Source: Gemmatimonadota bacterium (GTDB taxonomy: Bacteria > Gemmatimonadota > Gemmatimonadetes > Longimicrobiales > Gaopeijiaceae). From it: a stretch of 64,000 bases of DNA. Positions 41,863-51,581 of this stretch are shown in pieces. The position numbers were made by a program, and so were the translations under genes. The notes beneath the pieces are model-generated. The model was not told the DNA's origin and did not search any database. It saw nothing but the letters and a program-made list of their open reading frames with translations. Location: positions 16,531-80,530 of the forward strand of contig SHZR01000010.1 of assembly GCA_009692205.1 (NCBI GenBank), read 5' to 3'. The first letter of the stretch is position 1. Each line of letters starts with the position of its first letter.

Positions 41863-43596
41863 GTGTTGTCCGGGATCTCTCGGCATCTTCACCGGATTCT
41901 GGAACGGATCTCGAGCTTCCTCGGGGAGCTGCAACGCCGCCACGTCATCAAGGTGGCGATCGTCTACGTGGTCGTGGACCTCGGCGTCGCGCAGGCGGCG
42001 GACGTCTTTCTCGGCAATCTCGGACCGCAATGGGTGCTCGACGCGGCACTCGTCATGCTCCTGCTCGGCTTTCCCATATCGATGGTCTTGGCTTGGGCTT
42101 ACGACATCACCCCAACCGGGCTCAAGAAGGGGTCCGAGGAGGGGGATGGAGCGAATCCTTCGCATGCGCCCGTAGTCGTCGGGCCTGCTTCCGCCGACCG
42201 TCGCACGATCGCAGTCCTCCCGTTTGCGAACTTCTCCAGCGACCCCGAGAACGAGTTCTTCGCCGACGGCATCACGGATGACATCCTCACCGCGCTGACC
42301 TTGGTCGAGGGACTCAAGGTCACGTCCCGGACATCCGCGATGCGCTACAAGGGGACCGAGAAGGGACTACGCGCGATCGCTGGGGAACTCGGGGTCGGCA
42401 CCATCCTCGAGGGCAGCGTTCGCCGTTCGAACGATCGTGTTCGAGTGGTCGTCCAGCTCGTGGACGCGGGCACGGACGCGCACCTGTGGGCCGAAACGTA
42501 CGACCGCGAGCTCCAAGACATCTTGGCCGTGCAGACCGACGTCGCCAAGGCGGTGGCCAGAGCCCTCCGGTCGCAACTGACGCCGCAGGGCATGGCCCGG
42601 TTGGCGGTGAGGCCGACCCAGAACATCCAGGCGTACGAGCTGGTGGCGCGGGCCCGGCATGCGTATCCGCAGGTCACCCCCGACCACGTCGGCCGTGGGA
42701 TGGCTCTGCTGAGGCAGGCGATCGAGCTCGACCCCCAATACGCGGTCGCGTGGGGCCACCTGGCCATCGCCCACTTCGTCCTTCCGTACTTCTCCACCGT
42801 GTCGCCGGCCTCGATCCAGGCGTCGGCGAGAGAGGCGATCGACCGCGCGTTCGAGCTCGACCCCAACTTGCCCGAGGCGCACATCGCTCGCGCGTATTGG
42901 CGCTTCAACTTTCGCTTCGACTGGGAGGGCGCGGAACGGGACTTTGCGGAGGCGCTCCATCTCAATCCGAGCTCGGCGGACGCTTACCAGTGGCGAGGCC
43001 TGATGCGCATACTCTGCCGAAAGTCGGCCGAGTCGATCCGCGATGCGAGGGAGAGCGTAGCACTCGACCCGCTCTCGTTTCAGACCCGGAGCCAGCTCGC
43101 GCAGAACCTCCTGTGGGGAGGTCAGACGGAGGAGGCCAAGGCGATCCTGCTGGAAATCATCGACGACGATCCCACGAACTTCATCTCGAATTGGGCCCTG
43201 GGGATCATCTTACGCCCCACCGACCCCGAGGCCGCCTTGGCACATCTCGAGGCCGGTTTGGCCGAGATGGATGTTCCGCTGGGCCACGCGTCTCGTGCGT
43301 TGACGCTTCGCGCGCTCGGTCGCCACAGCGAGGCCGACCAGATCACGGTGGAGTTCGAAGCTCGGGCATCCGGCGCCGAGTACGTGAGTCCGTTTGCGCT
43401 GGCGCTCGGGCACTTCGGGCAAGGCGACCGTGATAGGGGATTCCGCTATCTCGAGGAGGGAGTCGAGAGGCGTGACTTCCTCAGCCTCTATATGCGACTC
43501 GTGGCCCCCGCGCTCGGCTTGGAGGGTGACCCCCGTTATCAGGCCCTCGGCCGGCGCATCTGGCCGAACGACTTCCCTCGGGAGGGCGCGTGGTAG
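41863..43596 (+). CDS. Membrane-anchored TolB-N-like / TPR protein
   Basis: A 577-aa protein with a GTG start (the exact start is uncertain). Residues 15-50 (SFLGELQRRHVIKVAIVYVV) match the N-terminus of a family often annotated as adenylate-cyclase-associated TPR proteins; two TM helices lie at about 29-50 and 60-82. A TolB-N/FlgO-like domain follows at 112-235 (RTIAVLPFANFSSDPENEFF, then EGSVRRSNDRVRVVVQLVDA), and about 250-570 is TPR-like (YAVAWGHLAIAHF, NLPEAHIARAYWRF). No cyclase or kinase domain is present. It is probably a sensor or scaffold. It sits next to a Ser/Thr kinase gene, with which it often co-occurs. Confidence 0.82.
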   Translation: MLSGISRHLHRILERISSFLGELQRRHVIKVAIVYVVVDLGVAQAADVFLGNLGPQWVLDAALVMLLLGFPISMVLAWAYDITPTGLKKGSEEGDGANPSHAPVVVGPASADRRTIAVLPFANFSSDPENEFFADGITDDILTALTLVEGLKVTSRTSAMRYKGTEKGLRAIAGELGVGTILEGSVRRSNDRVRVVVQLVDAGTDAHLWAETYDRELQDILAVQTDVAKAVARALRSQLTPQGMARLAVRPTQNIQAYELVARARHAYPQVTPDHVGRGMALLRQAIELDPQYAVAWGHLAIAHFVLPYFSTVSPASIQASAREAIDRAFELDPNLPEAHIARAYWRFNFRFDWEGAERDFAEALHLNPSSADAYQWRGLMRILCRKSAESIRDARESVALDPLSFQTRSQLAQNLLWGGQTEEAKAILLEIIDDDPTNFISNWALGIILRPTDPEAALAHLEAGLAEMDVPLGHASRALTLRALGRHSEADQITVEFEARASGAEYVSPFALALGHFGQGDRDRGFRYLEEGVERRDFLSLYMRLVAPALGLEGDPRYQALGRRIWPNDFPREGAW

Positions 43597-43634
43597 CCCC
43601 TTCCCTGCACGTCGCCCCCCCTCCCTCAAGCTGA

Positions 43635-46334
43635 ATGACCGATCCACTGTCCCGCCTCTCGGCCGCGCTGGCCGGACGCTATCGCATCGACGGTGAGCTC
43701 GGCGCGGGGGGCATGGCCACGGTCTACCGGGCCCACGACATCCGCCACGACCGGGATGTCGCGATCAAGGTGTTGCACCCGGACTTGGGCGCGGCGCTGG
43801 GTGGCGAGCGGTTCCTCTCCGAGATCAAGACCACCGCCAGGCTCCAGCATCCGCACATCCTGCCGCTGCTCGACAGCGGTGAGGCGGACGGGCTGCTGTA
43901 CTACGTGATGCCGGTAGTCACCGGCGAGACGCTTGGCGCGTGGCTTAAACGCGCACGGCAGCTCACGATCCCGGAGGCCGTCCGCATCGCGCGCGAGGTT
44001 GCGAGTGCGCTCGACTACGCGCACCGCCAGGGCGTGATCCATCGGGACATCAAGCCGGAGAACATCCTGCTGCACGACGGCAGTGCGCTCGTGGCAGATT
44101 TCGGCATCGCGCTGGCAGTGCAGTCGGCGGGCGGACCGCGCATGACGCAGACCGGGCTCTCGCTCGGCACCCCGCAGTACATGTCCCCCGAGCAGGCGAT
44201 GGGCGAGACGAACCTCGATGCGCGCACGGACGTCTACGCGCTCGGCGCGGTGACGTACGAGATGCTCGCCGGCGATGCACCGTTCTCGGGATCGAGCGTG
44301 CACGCGATCGTCGCCAAGGTCTTGTCGGAGCGGCCCACATCGCTCGTCACGCTGCGGGACACGGTGCCGCCGGAGGTGGAGGACGCCGTGCTCACCGCGC
44401 TCGCCAAGCTGCCGGCCGATCGGTTCGCGACGGCTGCACAGTTCGCCGATGCCCTGGCCCGGGCCCATCCCGGCGCGACAACGCGCATGAGCACGGGCCC
44501 ACGCAGCGGGTCGCGTGACGGAGCGCGAGCACCCGCGTCTCAACGCGCGCTGCGCGCCCTGCCCTGGGCGCTCGCCACCGCGGGAATCGCGGCTAGCGCG
44601 TGGTTGGTGACGCACCAGCCGCAGCCCGTGCTTGCGCCCACCGTCCACTTCACCCTGAGCTTCGGTCGGGACGCGGCGCTGGTCGAGGGAGCCGACATGT
44701 CGGTCGCGTTCTCTCCCGACGGAGCGCAAATCGCCTATGTGGGCCGGGACTCGCTCGGTCAGCAGCTGTTCCTGCGATCGCTCGATCGCGTCGAGCCCTT
44801 GCCGATCCCCGGGACCGCGAACGCGACCATGCCCTTCTTCTCCCCCGACGGCCTCTGGCTCGCCTTCCATCAAGAGGGGAGGCTTCGCAAGGTCGCCCTG
44901 GCGGGAGGCTCCGTGGTCACCATTTGCGATGCCCCCGGACCTCCCTCCGGAGCCTCTTGGGGAGACGGCGACGTGATCGTGTTCAGCGCCGGCGGGGTGT
45001 TGCAGCGAGTCAGCGGTGCGGGCGGCGAGCCCACGGTCATCGCGAGCCCTGATGAAGCGCGAGGAGAGGCCTACCGCTTTCCGGAGTTGCTGCCGGACGG
45101 CCGGGCCGTGGTCTTCTCCGCGGTCAACGACTCCGGCCCCAGCATGCGGGCCATCACGCTGGCGGACAACGTCGTGACGCCGCTCAACCAACGCGGGATG
45201 GGTCCACGCTACGTGGACGGCGGACACCTCGTCTACACCGAAGCGGACGGCACCCTGTTCGCGGCCCCCTTCGATGCCGGTCGGCTCCGTATCACCGGTC
45301 CGCCAGAGCCCGTCGCCAGCAACGTGAGACTGATCCCCGACAACCTCGTGCTGGGAACGACGCCCGCCCCGAGGGTGGCCGTCGCACGCAGCGGTGCCCT
45401 CGCCTTCCTCACGGGCTCGGGCGGCCAGTCCGAGCTCGTGGTCTACGACCGCGACGGACGAGCGAGCCCGGTCCCGGGGGCGCGCAACGAGTATCACTCG
45501 CCTCGCTTCTCGCCCGACGGCGAGCGCATCGCCGTGACGGTCGTCGCGCTGAGCAGCATCGCCACCGCGGGTACACTCGGAGACACGTGGGTGTGGAGCT
45601 TCGACGAGCAGCGCTTCCAGCGGATCACCTCCGACACGCTGACGCGTTCCGCCGAGTGGTCGCCGGATGAACGCACGTTGATCTACGCGCGCGGGGTCTT
45701 TTCCGCCGACGGCAGCGATGTCAACACCATCGCGTCCGATGGCAGCGGCGTGCCGGAGCCGCTGCTGACGCGCCCGGGGGGCGGTGTGTTCGAGCTGAGC
45801 CTCACGCCCGACGGACGGCGGGCGGTGTTCAGGGAGACCGTCGGCCCACCCACGGGCCAAGACATCTGGATCGCGCCGCTGGAGAGCGGCGGTGTCGCCA
45901 CTGCCCTCCTGGTGACGCCTGCCGCGGAGCGGAACCCGGCCGTGTCACCCGATGGACGGTGGCTGGCTTACGCGACGAACGAGAGCGGCGAAATGGAGGT
46001 CTACGTACGCAGTCTCGCCGAAGGCGCCGGCCGCACGCGCGTCTCCGCTCGCGGCGGCGCTGAGCCGAGGTGGCCGAGCAGCGGGCGCGAGCTGTTCTAT
46101 CGGACCCCGGACTCCGTGTATGTCGTGCCGATCCTGCCGGGTCAGGAGTTCCGGGCCGGCGCGCCCCGCGCCCTATTCGGAAGGAACTTCCCGCGGAAGA
46201 ACACGACGAACTGGGACGTGTCGGCGAGCGGTGAACGGTTCGTGATGGTACGCCCGCCGGTGATTCCGCCCGAGGGACCGCCGCTGCACGTCATCTTGAA
46301 CTCGTTCGACCGACCGCGCGCCGCGCCGCAGTGA
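43635..46334 (+). CDS. Ser/Thr protein kinase fused to WD40/TolB-like beta-propeller
   Basis: An 899-aa membrane kinase. The kinase domain (about 16-280) has the glycine loop GELGAGGMATVY, catalytic Lys in VAIKVLHPDL, HRDIKPENIL (about 136-145), DFG in VADFGIA and the APE-equivalent SPEQAMGE. One TM helix lies at about 312-332. The periplasmic part carries PD40/TolB propeller repeats (VAFSPDGAQIAYVGRD, MPFFSPDGLWLAFHQEG, VSPDGRWLAYATNESGEMEV). This architecture is abundant in Gemmatimonadota. It probably senses an envelope ligand and phosphorylates cytosolic targets. It converges on the lipoprotein hydrolase with only 23 bp between stops. Confidence 0.92.
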   Translation: MTDPLSRLSAALAGRYRIDGELGAGGMATVYRAHDIRHDRDVAIKVLHPDLGAALGGERFLSEIKTTARLQHPHILPLLDSGEADGLLYYVMPVVTGETLGAWLKRARQLTIPEAVRIAREVASALDYAHRQGVIHRDIKPENILLHDGSALVADFGIALAVQSAGGPRMTQTGLSLGTPQYMSPEQAMGETNLDARTDVYALGAVTYEMLAGDAPFSGSSVHAIVAKVLSERPTSLVTLRDTVPPEVEDAVLTALAKLPADRFATAAQFADALARAHPGATTRMSTGPRSGSRDGARAPASQRALRALPWALATAGIAASAWLVTHQPQPVLAPTVHFTLSFGRDAALVEGADMSVAFSPDGAQIAYVGRDSLGQQLFLRSLDRVEPLPIPGTANATMPFFSPDGLWLAFHQEGRLRKVALAGGSVVTICDAPGPPSGASWGDGDVIVFSAGGVLQRVSGAGGEPTVIASPDEARGEAYRFPELLPDGRAVVFSAVNDSGPSMRAITLADNVVTPLNQRGMGPRYVDGGHLVYTEADGTLFAAPFDAGRLRITGPPEPVASNVRLIPDNLVLGTTPAPRVAVARSGALAFLTGSGGQSELVVYDRDGRASPVPGARNEYHSPRFSPDGERIAVTVVALSSIATAGTLGDTWVWSFDEQRFQRITSDTLTRSAEWSPDERTLIYARGVFSADGSDVNTIASDGSGVPEPLLTRPGGGVFELSLTPDGRRAVFRETVGPPTGQDIWIAPLESGGVATALLVTPAAERNPAVSPDGRWLAYATNESGEMEVYVRSLAEGAGRTRVSARGGAEPRWPSSGRELFYRTPDSVYVVPILPGQEFRAGAPRALFGRNFPRKNTTNWDVSASGERFVMVRPPVIPPEGPPLHVILNSFDRPRAAPQ

Positions 46335-46357
46335 CGGGTGGCCCCACCGGACTCGCC

Positions 46358-47710
46358 CTACCGGTCCAGAACCGTATCCGCGACCGGTAGCGCGTCGGCC
46401 AACGTGGGCGCGGACAGCGCCGCCACCGAGTCCAGGACGAGATGCCGCCGCGAGACGGGCGAGAGCCCACCCGCGACCCGGATGAGCGGCTCGTTCTCGA
46501 AGCCCGCCACGGGCTCGAGCGCCGCTTCGGTGTAGCGGCTGCCCGCATTCCAGAGGATCCACTCGTCTATGCCGGCGTCGTACGTACCCTGGATCTGCGC
46601 GCGCACCTCGGCTGCCGTATACGGGGGCTGGCCGAGGGAGAAGTCCTGCAGCCACGGGATCGTCCTGCCGGCGCCGTCGACCCGAGCCGAGCGCCGCTGC
46701 GCGTCGCTCAACGCGCGCAGCACGATCTCATACGGATACGCGTTCGGGATGGCGAAGCCGAAGCTCCCCCGCCAATAGTGGCTCGGATAGATCATCGGCA
46801 GGGCGGCGTCCACCTGATCGATCATCGACTCCCACACCTGGCCGATGCCGACGTCCCTGTTTGCCGACGTCGTCACTCCGAACACATCCACGGTGAGCTG
46901 GACGCCCAGATCCGCCAGCTCGCGACGGACATAGCCGAGGTGCTCGCTGATGGCAGCGGCCTTCGTGCGGCCGTTCGAGCCCCCGAACACCGCGCGCGCC
47001 ATGTCGTCCTCGGGCGCATCCGGGAAGCGCACGTAGTCGAACTGGATCTCGGGGAAGCCCATGCGCGCCACTTCGCGCGCGATGTCGATGTGGTAGTCCC
47101 ACACCTCGCGCTCGTACGCGTTGAGCCAGGTGATCCCCTTGCTGTCGACCCACACCCCGCCCGCGGTGTCGGTCACGGCGAGTTCGGGGCGATACTTGGC
47201 GAGGATCGCATCCTGCACGATGACGATGCGCGCGATCGGGTAGATCCGCTCCTCCTCGAGGAGATCGAGCAAGCCGGGTAGGTCGCGGATGCGGATTTCC
47301 TGAGACGCGCCGATCTCGTGGACGAGCGGGACCTGGCTGTGGTGGCTGATGTAGCCGCTCGCGTCCTTGATATCGATGACGAAGGCGTTCACCTCGGTGC
47401 GGAGCGCCATGTCCATGAGCGAGCGCATCCGTCCGTTCGAGCCCGCCGCCCACGCGTTCACGTAGAGGCCGCGGACGGCCCTCGGGCGGGGGAAGCGAGC
47501 GGACGCGGAGACCGCGGGCACGCTGGGTTCGGCTGCCGCCGACTCTTCGGTGGCGGCAGCCTCGACGTCGGGGCCACCGACAGCCGCATCGGTGAGGGCC
47601 GCATCGGCCAAGACCGCGCCGGGCTGCTGCGCCACCGCGCCGAAGCCGCCTTCGCAGGCGACGAGCACCGGCACGAGCGGCGCGAGCCATCGGGAGACGC
47701 GAAATCTCAT
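46358..47710 (-). CDS. Putative glycoside hydrolase lipoprotein (DUF4015 family)
   Basis: A 450-aa exported protein. The N-terminal signal (MRFRVSRWLAPLVPVLVAC) has a lipobox-like VLVAC with Cys19, followed by an Ala/Glu-rich linker to about residue 75. The rest is a DUF4015-type TIM barrel: VRGLYVNAWAAGSNGRMRSL, NAFVIDIKDASGYISHHS, VWVDSKGITWLNAYERE, GFPEIQFDYVRFPDAP and LPMIYPSHYWRGSFG. Conserved Asp/Glu residues in IDIKD and QFDYVRFP are candidate catalytic acids, but activity for this family is poorly documented. It lies 19 bp after the rhodanese gene and so is third in a minus-strand operon. Confidence 0.84.
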   Translation of the reverse strand: MRFRVSRWLAPLVPVLVACEGGFGAVAQQPGAVLADAALTDAAVGGPDVEAAATEESAAAEPSVPAVSASARFPRPRAVRGLYVNAWAAGSNGRMRSLMDMALRTEVNAFVIDIKDASGYISHHSQVPLVHEIGASQEIRIRDLPGLLDLLEEERIYPIARIVIVQDAILAKYRPELAVTDTAGGVWVDSKGITWLNAYEREVWDYHIDIAREVARMGFPEIQFDYVRFPDAPEDDMARAVFGGSNGRTKAAAISEHLGYVRRELADLGVQLTVDVFGVTTSANRDVGIGQVWESMIDQVDAALPMIYPSHYWRGSFGFAIPNAYPYEIVLRALSDAQRRSARVDGAGRTIPWLQDFSLGQPPYTAAEVRAQIQGTYDAGIDEWILWNAGSRYTEAALEPVAGFENEPLIRVAGGLSPVSRRHLVLDSVAALSAPTLADALPVADTVLDR

Positions 47711-47729
47711 GGAGGCGGGCCCCTGTCCT

Positions 47730-48071
47730 TCAGTACGCCGGAAGGTCCGGGTCGACCTCGTTGCGCCAGCCGAGGACGCCGCCCTTGAGATTGAGCACGC
47801 GCTCGTACCCGTGTTGCAGGAGAATGCGAGCCGCCCATTCGCTGCGCCGGCCGCTCCTGCAATACACCACGATCTCTGCGCCGCGGTCCAGTTCGTCGTA
47901 GCGCTCCGGAAACTCGCCCGTGGGAATGCGGGCCTGGCCGTGCTCCGGCAGGTCCACGATGTCGGCCTCGTAGGCCTCGCGCACGTCGACCAGCAGCGGT
48001 ATGGCTCCCGCGTCGAGGCGGGCCTTCAACTCAGTCGGCGTGATCACCGGCACGGTTACGGCTGGGGTCAT
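47730..48071 (-). CDS. Single-domain rhodanese-like protein
   Basis: A 113-aa cytosolic rhodanese domain. The active-site loop is VVYCRSGRRSEWAA with Cys near 71, and the N-terminal motif is LLVDVREAYEADIVDLPEHG. GlpE/PspE-like proteins move sulfane sulfur; the acceptor is unknown. ATG 48071 overlaps the waaA stop by 4 nt, so it is translationally coupled to a lipid A gene, with no obvious functional link. Confidence 0.9.
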   Translation of the reverse strand: MTPAVTVPVITPTELKARLDAGAIPLLVDVREAYEADIVDLPEHGQARIPTGEFPERYDELDRGAEIVVYCRSGRRSEWAARILLQHGYERVLNLKGGVLGWRNEVDPDLPAY

Positions 48072-49378
48072 GCGGAGGGATGGGATCGGAGGAGAGGGTC
48101 GAGCAGCGCCGCCGTTCGGGCGGCGGCTCCGCGATGACCGGCAATATAGGTAAACGCACGTTTCCCAGCCTGTGCGCGGATATCGGAGTCGGTGAGCCAG
48201 TCGGCCAGCGCACGCGCCAGTTCGTCAGCTTCGGATGCGACGCGGGCACCGCCCAAGGCCACCAGCGCGGCCGCCGCGGCCGACCCCTCGTGCCGGGGAC
48301 CGATGACGACGGGCACCCCAGCCGCCGCCACCTCGAGCACCGAGTGGAGCCCGTGCCGTCCGAACCCTCCCCCCACATAGGCCGCATCGGCAACGGTATA
48401 GAGCTGGGCGAGCACGCCCACACGCTCGACGACGACCGCGTCGGTCCCCTGCGCCGAGCCGCTCGACTCCACGTCCGCGAGCGTTCGGCTCCGCCAGCCC
48501 GCGGCCGAGAGCCGCGCAAGCAGCTCGCGCACACGCGAGGAGGTCGGCTCGTGGGCGGCCACGATCACCCGGACGTCCGCGACGGCACCCCTCACCTGCT
48601 CCAGGGCCGGCATCAGCACGGCTTCGTCGCGAGGCCACGTGGAGCCGGCCACGATCGTCGGGCGCGCGTCGGCCTGGAACGGCGTCAGGCTGCGCGCCAC
48701 GCGGTCAGCCTCTCCCGCCCGTTCCGCCGCAGCATCGACTCCGGGATCTCCGGTGACGTGCAGGACCGACTCGGGCACGCCTAACGCCACGAGCCCCGCC
48801 GCATCTTCGTGCGAGCACGCGCATGCTAGCGACAGTTGCTGCCAGGTCCCGCGCAGCAGCGCGCGCGCGGGCCACCGCAGGCGACCCGCACCCGGGGGCA
48901 CGGAAGCGGCCAGGAGCGCAACCTTCACGCCGCGCCGGATCGCCTCGTCGACGAGCACCGGCCACACCTCGGTCTTCGTGAAGGCCAGCACGTCCGGACG
49001 CAGGCCGTCGAGCGCGCGGCCCACCGCAGACGACGAATCCCACGGGAGGTAAGCCGCCACATTCGCGCCGATCCGCGGGCCGATGCCCTCGGCGGACGGC
49101 GAGAAGTGCGTGAAAGCCACCTGCACTCCGGGGCGGCGCGCTCTCAGCGCACCGATGACCGCGCCGGCCTGGAGTGCCTCGCCCACGCTGGGCGCGTGGA
49201 CCCAGGCGACCGGGAGCGAGGGATCGCGCTCGGTCTCTCCCCAAGCCGCCAGGACCTCGTGGGCGTGCCGTCGTCCGGCGAGGCCCCGAGCCAGCTTCGA
49301 GTCCCCCACCGCCAGGAGCGGCGCCGCGGCGCGCGCGGCCCAGACAGCGGCGCGGTAGAGGGGGGGCACGGGGCTCAT
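48068..49378 (-). CDS. waaA: 3-deoxy-D-manno-octulosonic acid (Kdo) transferase
   Basis: A 436-residue GT30 enzyme adding Kdo to lipid A precursor at the inner membrane. ATG 49378 is chosen as the start because the preceding 31 codons are Arg/Pro-rich and lack homology. A short N-terminal helix is followed by the acceptor motif WVHAPSVGEALQAG (with the catalytic-type Glu), FTKTEVWPVLVDEA, GSTWPRDEAVL and the CMP-Kdo site GGGFGRHGLHSVLEVAAAGV. It implies that the organism makes Kdo-containing lipopolysaccharide, so it is a diderm. The stop overlaps the rhodanese gene. Confidence 0.9.
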   Translation of the reverse strand: MSPVPPLYRAAVWAARAAAPLLAVGDSKLARGLAGRRHAHEVLAAWGETERDPSLPVAWVHAPSVGEALQAGAVIGALRARRPGVQVAFTHFSPSAEGIGPRIGANVAAYLPWDSSSAVGRALDGLRPDVLAFTKTEVWPVLVDEAIRRGVKVALLAASVPPGAGRLRWPARALLRGTWQQLSLACACSHEDAAGLVALGVPESVLHVTGDPGVDAAAERAGEADRVARSLTPFQADARPTIVAGSTWPRDEAVLMPALEQVRGAVADVRVIVAAHEPTSSRVRELLARLSAAGWRSRTLADVESSGSAQGTDAVVVERVGVLAQLYTVADAAYVGGGFGRHGLHSVLEVAAAGVPVVIGPRHEGSAAAAALVALGGARVASEADELARALADWLTDSDIRAQAGKRAFTYIAGHRGAAARTAALLDPLLRSHPSA

Positions 49379-49488
49379 GCTGGCAGCATAGGTACGGCGC
49401 CGGTCGGTCGGTAGATTGACGACCGAAGCTGGCTGGCACGTAGGGGGGGCACGCAGAACCCGCACCCGCACCGCAGCAGGAGCAAACC

Positions 49489-50388
49489 ATGGGCTCAGTC
49501 GTCGTCGCGATCGTAGCGATTCTCATCGGCGCGGCCGTTCGGTCCGCCGGACCCACAGCCCGCCGGCCGGGCGCGGCGGGGGCCGCCAAGCTGGCCGGCT
49601 ACGGCTTCATGGCCCTAGGCATCCTCGTCCTTCTCGGCAACGGCTTCACCGTGGTCTCCGTCGGCGAGGTCGGCGTGAAGCACTTCCTCGGCAGCATCGA
49701 CCCCGTCCCGCTTGAACAGGGGATGCACATGGTGAATCCCCTCGCCAGCATCGAGAAGATGTCGGTTCGCGAGCAGGCGTACCCACCCGATGGGGGAGTC
49801 GAGCACATCGAGGCGCAGACGAGTGAGCAGCTCAACGTCGCGATCGAGGTGTCGATCCTATTCCGTCTCAACCCCGCCAACGCGCCCGACCTATACCAGC
49901 GGCTCGGGAGCGAAAACCAGATCAAGAGCAGCATCGTCCTGAATGCGGTCCGGAACGGTGTGCGCGACGCCGTCGCAACCAAGTCGATCAACGACATCTT
50001 CTCGCCCAATCGTCGTGAGCTGGCGAGCGAGATGCAGGCGGCCGTCCAAGCGAAGGCCGGCGATCGCATCGAGGTGCTCGACGTGTTCGTGCGCGACGTA
50101 CAGGCCCCGGCGCGGGTGCGTGAATCCATCGAGGAGAAGCTCGAGCGCGAGCAACAGGTGGCGAGTGAGCGCTTTCAGACGGAGATCATTCAGGAGCGCG
50201 CGCTCCAGGCGGTCGAAAAGGCCAAGGGCCTCGCGGAGGCGCAGCAGATCATTTCCGCGGGTCTCACCCCCGCGTACCTGACGTTCCACTACATCGAACA
50301 GCTCGCGAGGCTGCCGGCCGGCTCGGTCGTGTACGTGCCGACCGGGGGCGGCGTGCCGCTCATGCGATCGGTCGGCGGGGGCGGCTGA
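49489..50388 (+). CDS. SPFH/band-7 (prohibitin-like) membrane protein
   Basis: A 299-aa protein with two N-terminal hydrophobic segments (about 3-16 and 35-55) and an SPFH domain (about 55-230): VVSVGEVGVKHFLGSIDPVP, TSEQLNVAIEVSILFRLNP, IVLNAVRNGVRDAVATKSIN and a C-terminal coiled-coil region ESIEEKLEREQQVASERFQT. It ends with a Gly-rich tail. Prohibitin-like proteins form ring assemblies in the inner membrane that organise proteases or lipids. It begins a plus-strand pair with the peptidase gene 8 nt downstream. Confidence 0.88.
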   Translation: MGSVVVAIVAILIGAAVRSAGPTARRPGAAGAAKLAGYGFMALGILVLLGNGFTVVSVGEVGVKHFLGSIDPVPLEQGMHMVNPLASIEKMSVREQAYPPDGGVEHIEAQTSEQLNVAIEVSILFRLNPANAPDLYQRLGSENQIKSSIVLNAVRNGVRDAVATKSINDIFSPNRRELASEMQAAVQAKAGDRIEVLDVFVRDVQAPARVRESIEEKLEREQQVASERFQTEIIQERALQAVEKAKGLAEAQQIISAGLTPAYLTFHYIEQLARLPAGSVVYVPTGGGVPLMRSVGGGG

Positions 50389-50395
50389 CCGCGTC

Positions 50396-51481
50396 ATGCG
50401 CGTGCCACGGCGGCGCTGGGTCAGGGCGGTCCTCGCGCTCACGGCGGTAAGTCTCGCCGCGAGCTGCGTGGCTTGCTCGCCCGTCTACGTGGTCAAGGCG
50501 GGCATCGCCGAGGCGCGCATCCTGCGGGCGCGCCGTCCCATTCCGGAGGTGCTGGCCGATACGACGACCGACGCCGACACGCGCGGGAAGCTCGCGTACG
50601 TACTCGAGGCCCGGCGTTTCGCCGCCGAGGAGCTCGGCATCGACGTGGGCGACTCGTACACGCAGTACACCAAGCTCGACCGCGACACCTTGGCACTCGT
50701 GGTCTCGGCGGCGCCGAAGGATCAGATCGCGCCGGTCACGTGGTGGTTCCCGATCGTGGGTCGCGTGCCCTACCGCGGTTTCTTCTCCGAGGAGGACGCG
50801 CTCGACGCGGCCGCGGATCTCCAGGCCGATGGCTACGACACCTACGTGCGCCCCACGGCGGCCTTCAGCACGCTGGGGTGGTTCAACGATCCCATTCTGT
50901 CGAGCGTGCTCGCCGCCGACGACGTGGAAGTGGTCGAGACCGTGCTCCACGAGCTCTCGCACCAGCACCTGTTCATTCCCGGGCAGGTCGGCTTCAACGA
51001 GAGCTTCGCGACATTCGTGGGCCGGGTGGCCGCCATCCAGTTCTTCTGCACCCGGCAGGGCGGCGGCCCCGACACGGTGAAGTGCCTACGAGCGCAGGCG
51101 CGCTGGCGCGACTATCAGCGCTTCAGCGTGTTCCTCGACGACTTCATCGACGATCTCGAGGGGCTCTATCGGGACCCGAGCCTGACGCTGGAGCAGAAGG
51201 TCGAGCGGAGGGAAGTCGTGTTCGCGGAGGCGCTCGCGCGCTTCGACACGGACTTGGTCCCGACCTTCGAGGCGGTCACGTTCGCGGGCTTCCGCAACGC
51301 CCCGCTCAACAACGCGACGCTCCTCGGACGCGTCTTCTATTACAACCGCCTCCCCGACTTCAATGCGCTCCTCGCGCAGCACGGGGGAAATCTGGGCGCC
51401 GTCCTCGACGACCTGAAGGCCCACTCGGGCACGGTCGCGGACGCGTTTGACCTGCTGCCGACGGCGTCGACCGGACAGTAG
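50396..51481 (+). CDS. Secreted zinc aminopeptidase-like protein (Aminopep, COG4324 type)
   Basis: A 361-aa exported metallopeptidase. The signal sequence runs to a Cys in the 24-28 region (SLAASCVACS), compatible with a lipoprotein. The catalytic HExxH is His185-Glu-Leu-Ser-His189 in VLHELSHQHLFIPG, and the third ligand is probably Glu in FNESFATFVG. Family hallmarks upstream include WWFPIVGRVPYRGFFSEEDA and AAFSTLGWFNDPIL. Members of this family are predicted aminopeptidases; substrate not known. A hairpin follows the stop. Confidence 0.87.
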   Translation: MRVPRRRWVRAVLALTAVSLAASCVACSPVYVVKAGIAEARILRARRPIPEVLADTTTDADTRGKLAYVLEARRFAAEELGIDVGDSYTQYTKLDRDTLALVVSAAPKDQIAPVTWWFPIVGRVPYRGFFSEEDALDAAADLQADGYDTYVRPTAAFSTLGWFNDPILSSVLAADDVEVVETVLHELSHQHLFIPGQVGFNESFATFVGRVAAIQFFCTRQGGGPDTVKCLRAQARWRDYQRFSVFLDDFIDDLEGLYRDPSLTLEQKVERREVVFAEALARFDTDLVPTFEAVTFAGFRNAPLNNATLLGRVFYYNRLPDFNALLAQHGGNLGAVLDDLKAHSGTVADAFDLLPTASTGQ

Positions 51482-51497
51482 TCCCGTTTCGCCATCG

Positions 51498-51518
51498 GGC
51501 CGCCCAAGTCGGGCGGCC
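51498..51518 (+). terminator. Hairpin after the aminopeptidase gene
   Basis: A perfect 8-bp stem (GGCCGCCC at 51498-51505, GGGCGGCC at 51511-51518) closes on a 5-nt loop. It lies 17 nt after the stop and has no T tract. It separates the peptidase from the second toxin-antitoxin module. Confidence 0.5.
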
Positions 51519-51545
51519 AAACTCCGCCTCGATCGCGGCCCGGTG

Positions 51546-51577
51546 TTGAGTCCCACGGACTTACATCATAATGTAGG
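51546..51577 (+). promoter_or_regulatory. Promoter with palindromic operator before the VapB-like antitoxin
   Basis: TTGAGT (51546-51551) and CATAAT (51567-51572) form a promoter with a short 15-nt spacer. A palindrome, TACAT-CATA-ATGTA (51562-51575), covers the -10 and is one of few A/T-rich spots in this region. It would suit autorepression by the dimeric antitoxin encoded 7 nt further on. Confidence 0.5.
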
Positions 51578-51581
51578 TGGC

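Noticed and set aside
43626..45860. 744-codon open frame on the minus strand opposite the Ser/Thr kinase
   Set aside because: A shadow of the kinase gene: low-complexity Arg/His/Gly composition, no domain, while the plus strand has all kinase motifs.
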